Shown: piece after piece, positions 61,737-64,000 of the stretch
Numbering within the stretch: position 1 is the stretch's first letter
Layout of the letters: each line of letters starts with the position of its first letter
Source: Phaseolus vulgaris
Taxonomy: Eukaryota > Streptophyta > Magnoliopsida > Fabales > Fabaceae
Assembly: GCF_000499845.2 (NCBI RefSeq)
Contig: NC_023751.2
Location: 33,912,309-33,976,308, forward strand
DNA: 64,000 nt
Direction of reading: 5' to 3'
Position numbers and translations under genes: made by a program
Notes under the pieces: model-generated
Told to the model about the DNA's origin: nothing
The model's database searches: none
The model's input: the letters and a program-made list of their open reading frames with translations, nothing else

Positions 61737-61742
61737 CACGTG
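61737..61742. promoter_or_regulatory. G-box CACGTG upstream of the JAZ gene
   Basis: A perfect CACGTG hexamer (61737-61742) lies 438 bp above the JAZ ATG. MYC2-type bHLH factors bind this element, and JAZ genes are well-known MYC targets; function here is inferred. Confidence 0.6.
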
Positions 61743-61799
61743 TTTTTTTTTGCGCGGTAAACTAAACGGCGATGAAACGGTTTCATTTTGGTTCCGTTT

Positions 61800-62770
61800 A
61801 GGTTTGTTTTGTTGGTCCAATTTATGACTGCGTTTTTCACTACCATAAATGCGCCCACGATTTGTGTTTTATCTCTTCACGTTTAACTCGTTCATTGTCA
61901 ATTAATGCTTTTGCATAAATATCACGCGGTTGGTATTTCTTTTTACATATCTTTTTTTTTATATCTATAACTAATTTTATTAATTTAATTATCATGAAAA
62001 ATTACGGAATACGTTGTTATGTGTAACTTTTTATGGTTTCAATATAAATTTTATTGACTATTTTTATTTTAATAATTGTTATGATTATCAAATCTTTTAT
62101 TCAGTTTTTTATTATTGTAAAAAAGTGGACACAAAGCTCAAAGCTGTTTTTACTAATTTTTTATTTGCTTTTATTGAATTTGACATTGGACTTTTGATAA
62201 GTTGAATTTGAAGTGTTGGTGAAGATCCATATTTTTTTTGGATTGTTGAACTTTAACATTAGAAGGTCACATGTTAAGATAATTTTTCGGTGTTTAAGTT
62301 AATACGAGGATAATGATATCATAGTAGTAAGTGAATATCAAGTATTGTTAGGATTTGTATTTATAGGTATAAGAGTTTGACATATGTGTTTCTATAATTG
62401 ATGTTGAATTTTGCGAATAAATCTCGAGATTTATGATAATTAAGAATATACTTCTATTTTTAAACAGTTAAGTTTGTTATACTAATTTATGGTTATTATA
62501 AAATAAATATTACTAGCCCAATTTGTATGGATCAAAAGATATCTATTATATAAATTAAATATTGATAATCCAAATCTCATGGATAGGGTATAACAACAAA
62601 AATTCATGTATTCGCCTATTAGTATATTTATTTTATTAAAAAAATAAAAAAATATGTAATTTCGTAAGAATAGTTATAAAATCATTTTTGAGTAAAAATA
62701 ATAATATTGTGTAGTTACATGTTTTATTAAATAAAAAATTATTTTTATTGTGCAATTCGACAACACATTT
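61800..62770. other. AT-rich intergenic region
   Basis: No gene recognised; short frames (for example 62014-62205) are Phe/Tyr/Ile-rich by composition alone. Confidence 0.45.
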
Positions 62771-64000
62771 GTTTGAGAAGCCACCACCTTCTCAGACCTA
62801 GTTGGTTTGCATGTTGAAGTGTCACATCAAATTAGAGTCGGTAGTCGAGATGAATACGTGATCATGCGGGGTGAGAGAGATGACCTTCCCACTATAGATA
62901 AAATTCAATAAATTAAACAGTATGCAGAGTCTTACCCATGAACCATGCACAAGGATGGTACGCAAAGGAGGGCCCTATTGCTAATCAGTCGAGGAAGATT
63001 TTTTATTATTTTTATATCTATTCTCTCTTTGGGAGAGAACAAATACTCGACACAAGAGTTAAACTTATCTAGTCTTTGTCAATGTAAAGGTTATCTAAGT
63101 GTAAAGTTGAGGTAGAAAAAGAGTCATGTCTGTTGGTATTACCATGTACATCTTAATTTGATTTTTTATTTTTATTTTTTAAACTAAGAAGAATATATAA
63201 TAAAGAGAGGACGATGTCGGGCTTCATTCAATGAAACTCAACCAACCCTCTACAATATTTGTTGATTTGGTAAAAATACATAAAGGTATTTATAGAAGAT
63301 TGATTTTGAAGGTAGGTGCAGAGTACTTGAAAGGCCTTCAAAAGGGCCCAACTATTAGGATGTGGCTACTTTGGTGTCACATTCATGAGAGTGAGCATAT
63401 GCCACTTAAAGCAAGAAAGAGAAAATTGAATATTGAGTTCTTTGAAAAAAGTACTCGTAGACCGAGGTGAAGTCCCCAACATCTAATTGAGGCTTCATGA
63501 GTAGTCAATCACTCTTAGTGCAAGGTTTTTCCACAATAAACTCGACCATTGCGTTAGAATACACACTAAAGGAGGAATCACCAAGTACCTATGAGTACTC
63601 GGGATTAGAGATCTGAAGGAATTTGTCCTTCCTTACCCTCTTGGCCATGTTTGGCTCAGAGGTCTCCCCAAAATCTTGGGAGGAGGCTTCCTGCCTATCT
63701 AGAATGGTAATATCCTTTTCATCCTTGACATAGTGGCAGACGCCAGCGCGACGATCGCCATGGCAGGGATGACTTTAGGAATAATTTTCTCTGAGCGATC
63801 TCATTAAAAGAACGAGTCATAGTACAACTCATTGAGAGATATTCTCCTATGGAAACAATCTCTCTGCTCATGAAAGTGTTATTCCTAAAGAAATAGAAAG
63901 GATTAGAAGAAGTGGAAGAGGTAGACATACCTAAAAAAAGAAAGAATAACAAATGTGGGGAAAGTAGGGAAGAATGAAGGCAAAAAGGCATGAGCTAAGA
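62771..64000. repeat. Probable retroelement debris
   Basis: This end of the window is richer in G+C and mixes short open frames on both strands (63231-63470 +, 63719-63991 -, with a further minus-strand open stretch across 63550-63760). The minus-strand frame begins after a Ser-rich MSTSSTSSNPF block, which resembles the start of some plant retrotransposon gag proteins. I do not recognise a specific family, and the sequence is cut by the window edge. Confidence 0.3.

Noticed and set aside
63231..63470. 79-codon + strand frame with a plausible-looking basic C-terminus
   Set aside because: No family recognised, no splice partners, and it lies in mixed repeat-like sequence at the window edge; kept only as part of the debris entry.
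1..64000. Search for a biosynthetic cluster, defence island, virus copy or other multi-gene system
   Set aside because: The four intact genes belong to unrelated, well-known plant families spaced by 10-20 kb of repeats; no cap, movement or reverse-transcriptase sequence of a plant pararetrovirus was recognised.

Overview
This is a window of nuclear DNA from a dicot plant. It is very AT-rich, has short GT/AG introns and is dense in degraded plant transposable elements. The retroelement families and gene structures look legume-like, probably a Phaseoleae bean or relative, but that assignment is inference. I find four convincing protein-coding genes, all plant nuclear families, and no sign of bacterial, organellar or viral-episome sequence.

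Layout. Positions 1-4.2 kb are AT-rich intergenic DNA. A single-exon AP2/ERF transcription factor resembling Arabidopsis ERF017 lies at 4646-5272 (+), behind a promoter with a cluster of ACGT-core and CGCG elements. Positions 6.6-15.9 kb are repeat territory: a G+C-richer LTR-like island, a three-copy 53-bp tandem array and an internally deleted Ty1/copia element (-) with its tRNA-Met primer-binding site. A solo LTR with a 5-bp target duplication (16621-16929) sits just downstream of a complete 17-exon GH35 beta-galactosidase gene (22468-17155, -). I could assemble that gene exon by exon into an uninterrupted 829-residue protein with signal peptide, catalytic glutamates and C-terminal SUEL lectin domain. 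Positions 22.5-43.6 kb hold no intact gene. They contain a probable non-autonomous CACTA element, Ty3/gypsy and Ty1/copia relics, a TRIM-like element with 121-bp LTRs, and palindromic CACTA-type MITEs.

An FCS-like zinc finger (FLZ) gene with one intron lies at 43768-44605 (+). Positions 44.6-59.3 kb are again repeats, including a second TRIM-like copy, two diverged copies of one repeat family and a long inverted repeat with ~305-bp arms (57.6-58.3 kb). A JAZ repressor gene (TIFY10/JAZ1-like, five exons, 257 residues) lies at 61299-59357 (-). About 4 kb downstream of it I find a relic of a second JAZ gene (54085-55480), interrupted by two MITE-type insertions. One insertion can be placed to the base by comparison with the intact paralogue (8-bp target duplication). 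The last 1.2 kb is probably retroelement debris.

The four genes do not form an operon or obvious cluster. ERF017-like and JAZ proteins are both stress/jasmonate-linked regulators, FLZ proteins are SnRK1-associated adaptors, and the beta-galactosidase acts in the cell wall. I see no undescribed gene system. The most interesting structures are the transposon-interrupted JAZ relic, the long inverted repeat, the palindromic MITE family and the CACTA-like element built almost entirely of TAATATT-type repeats.
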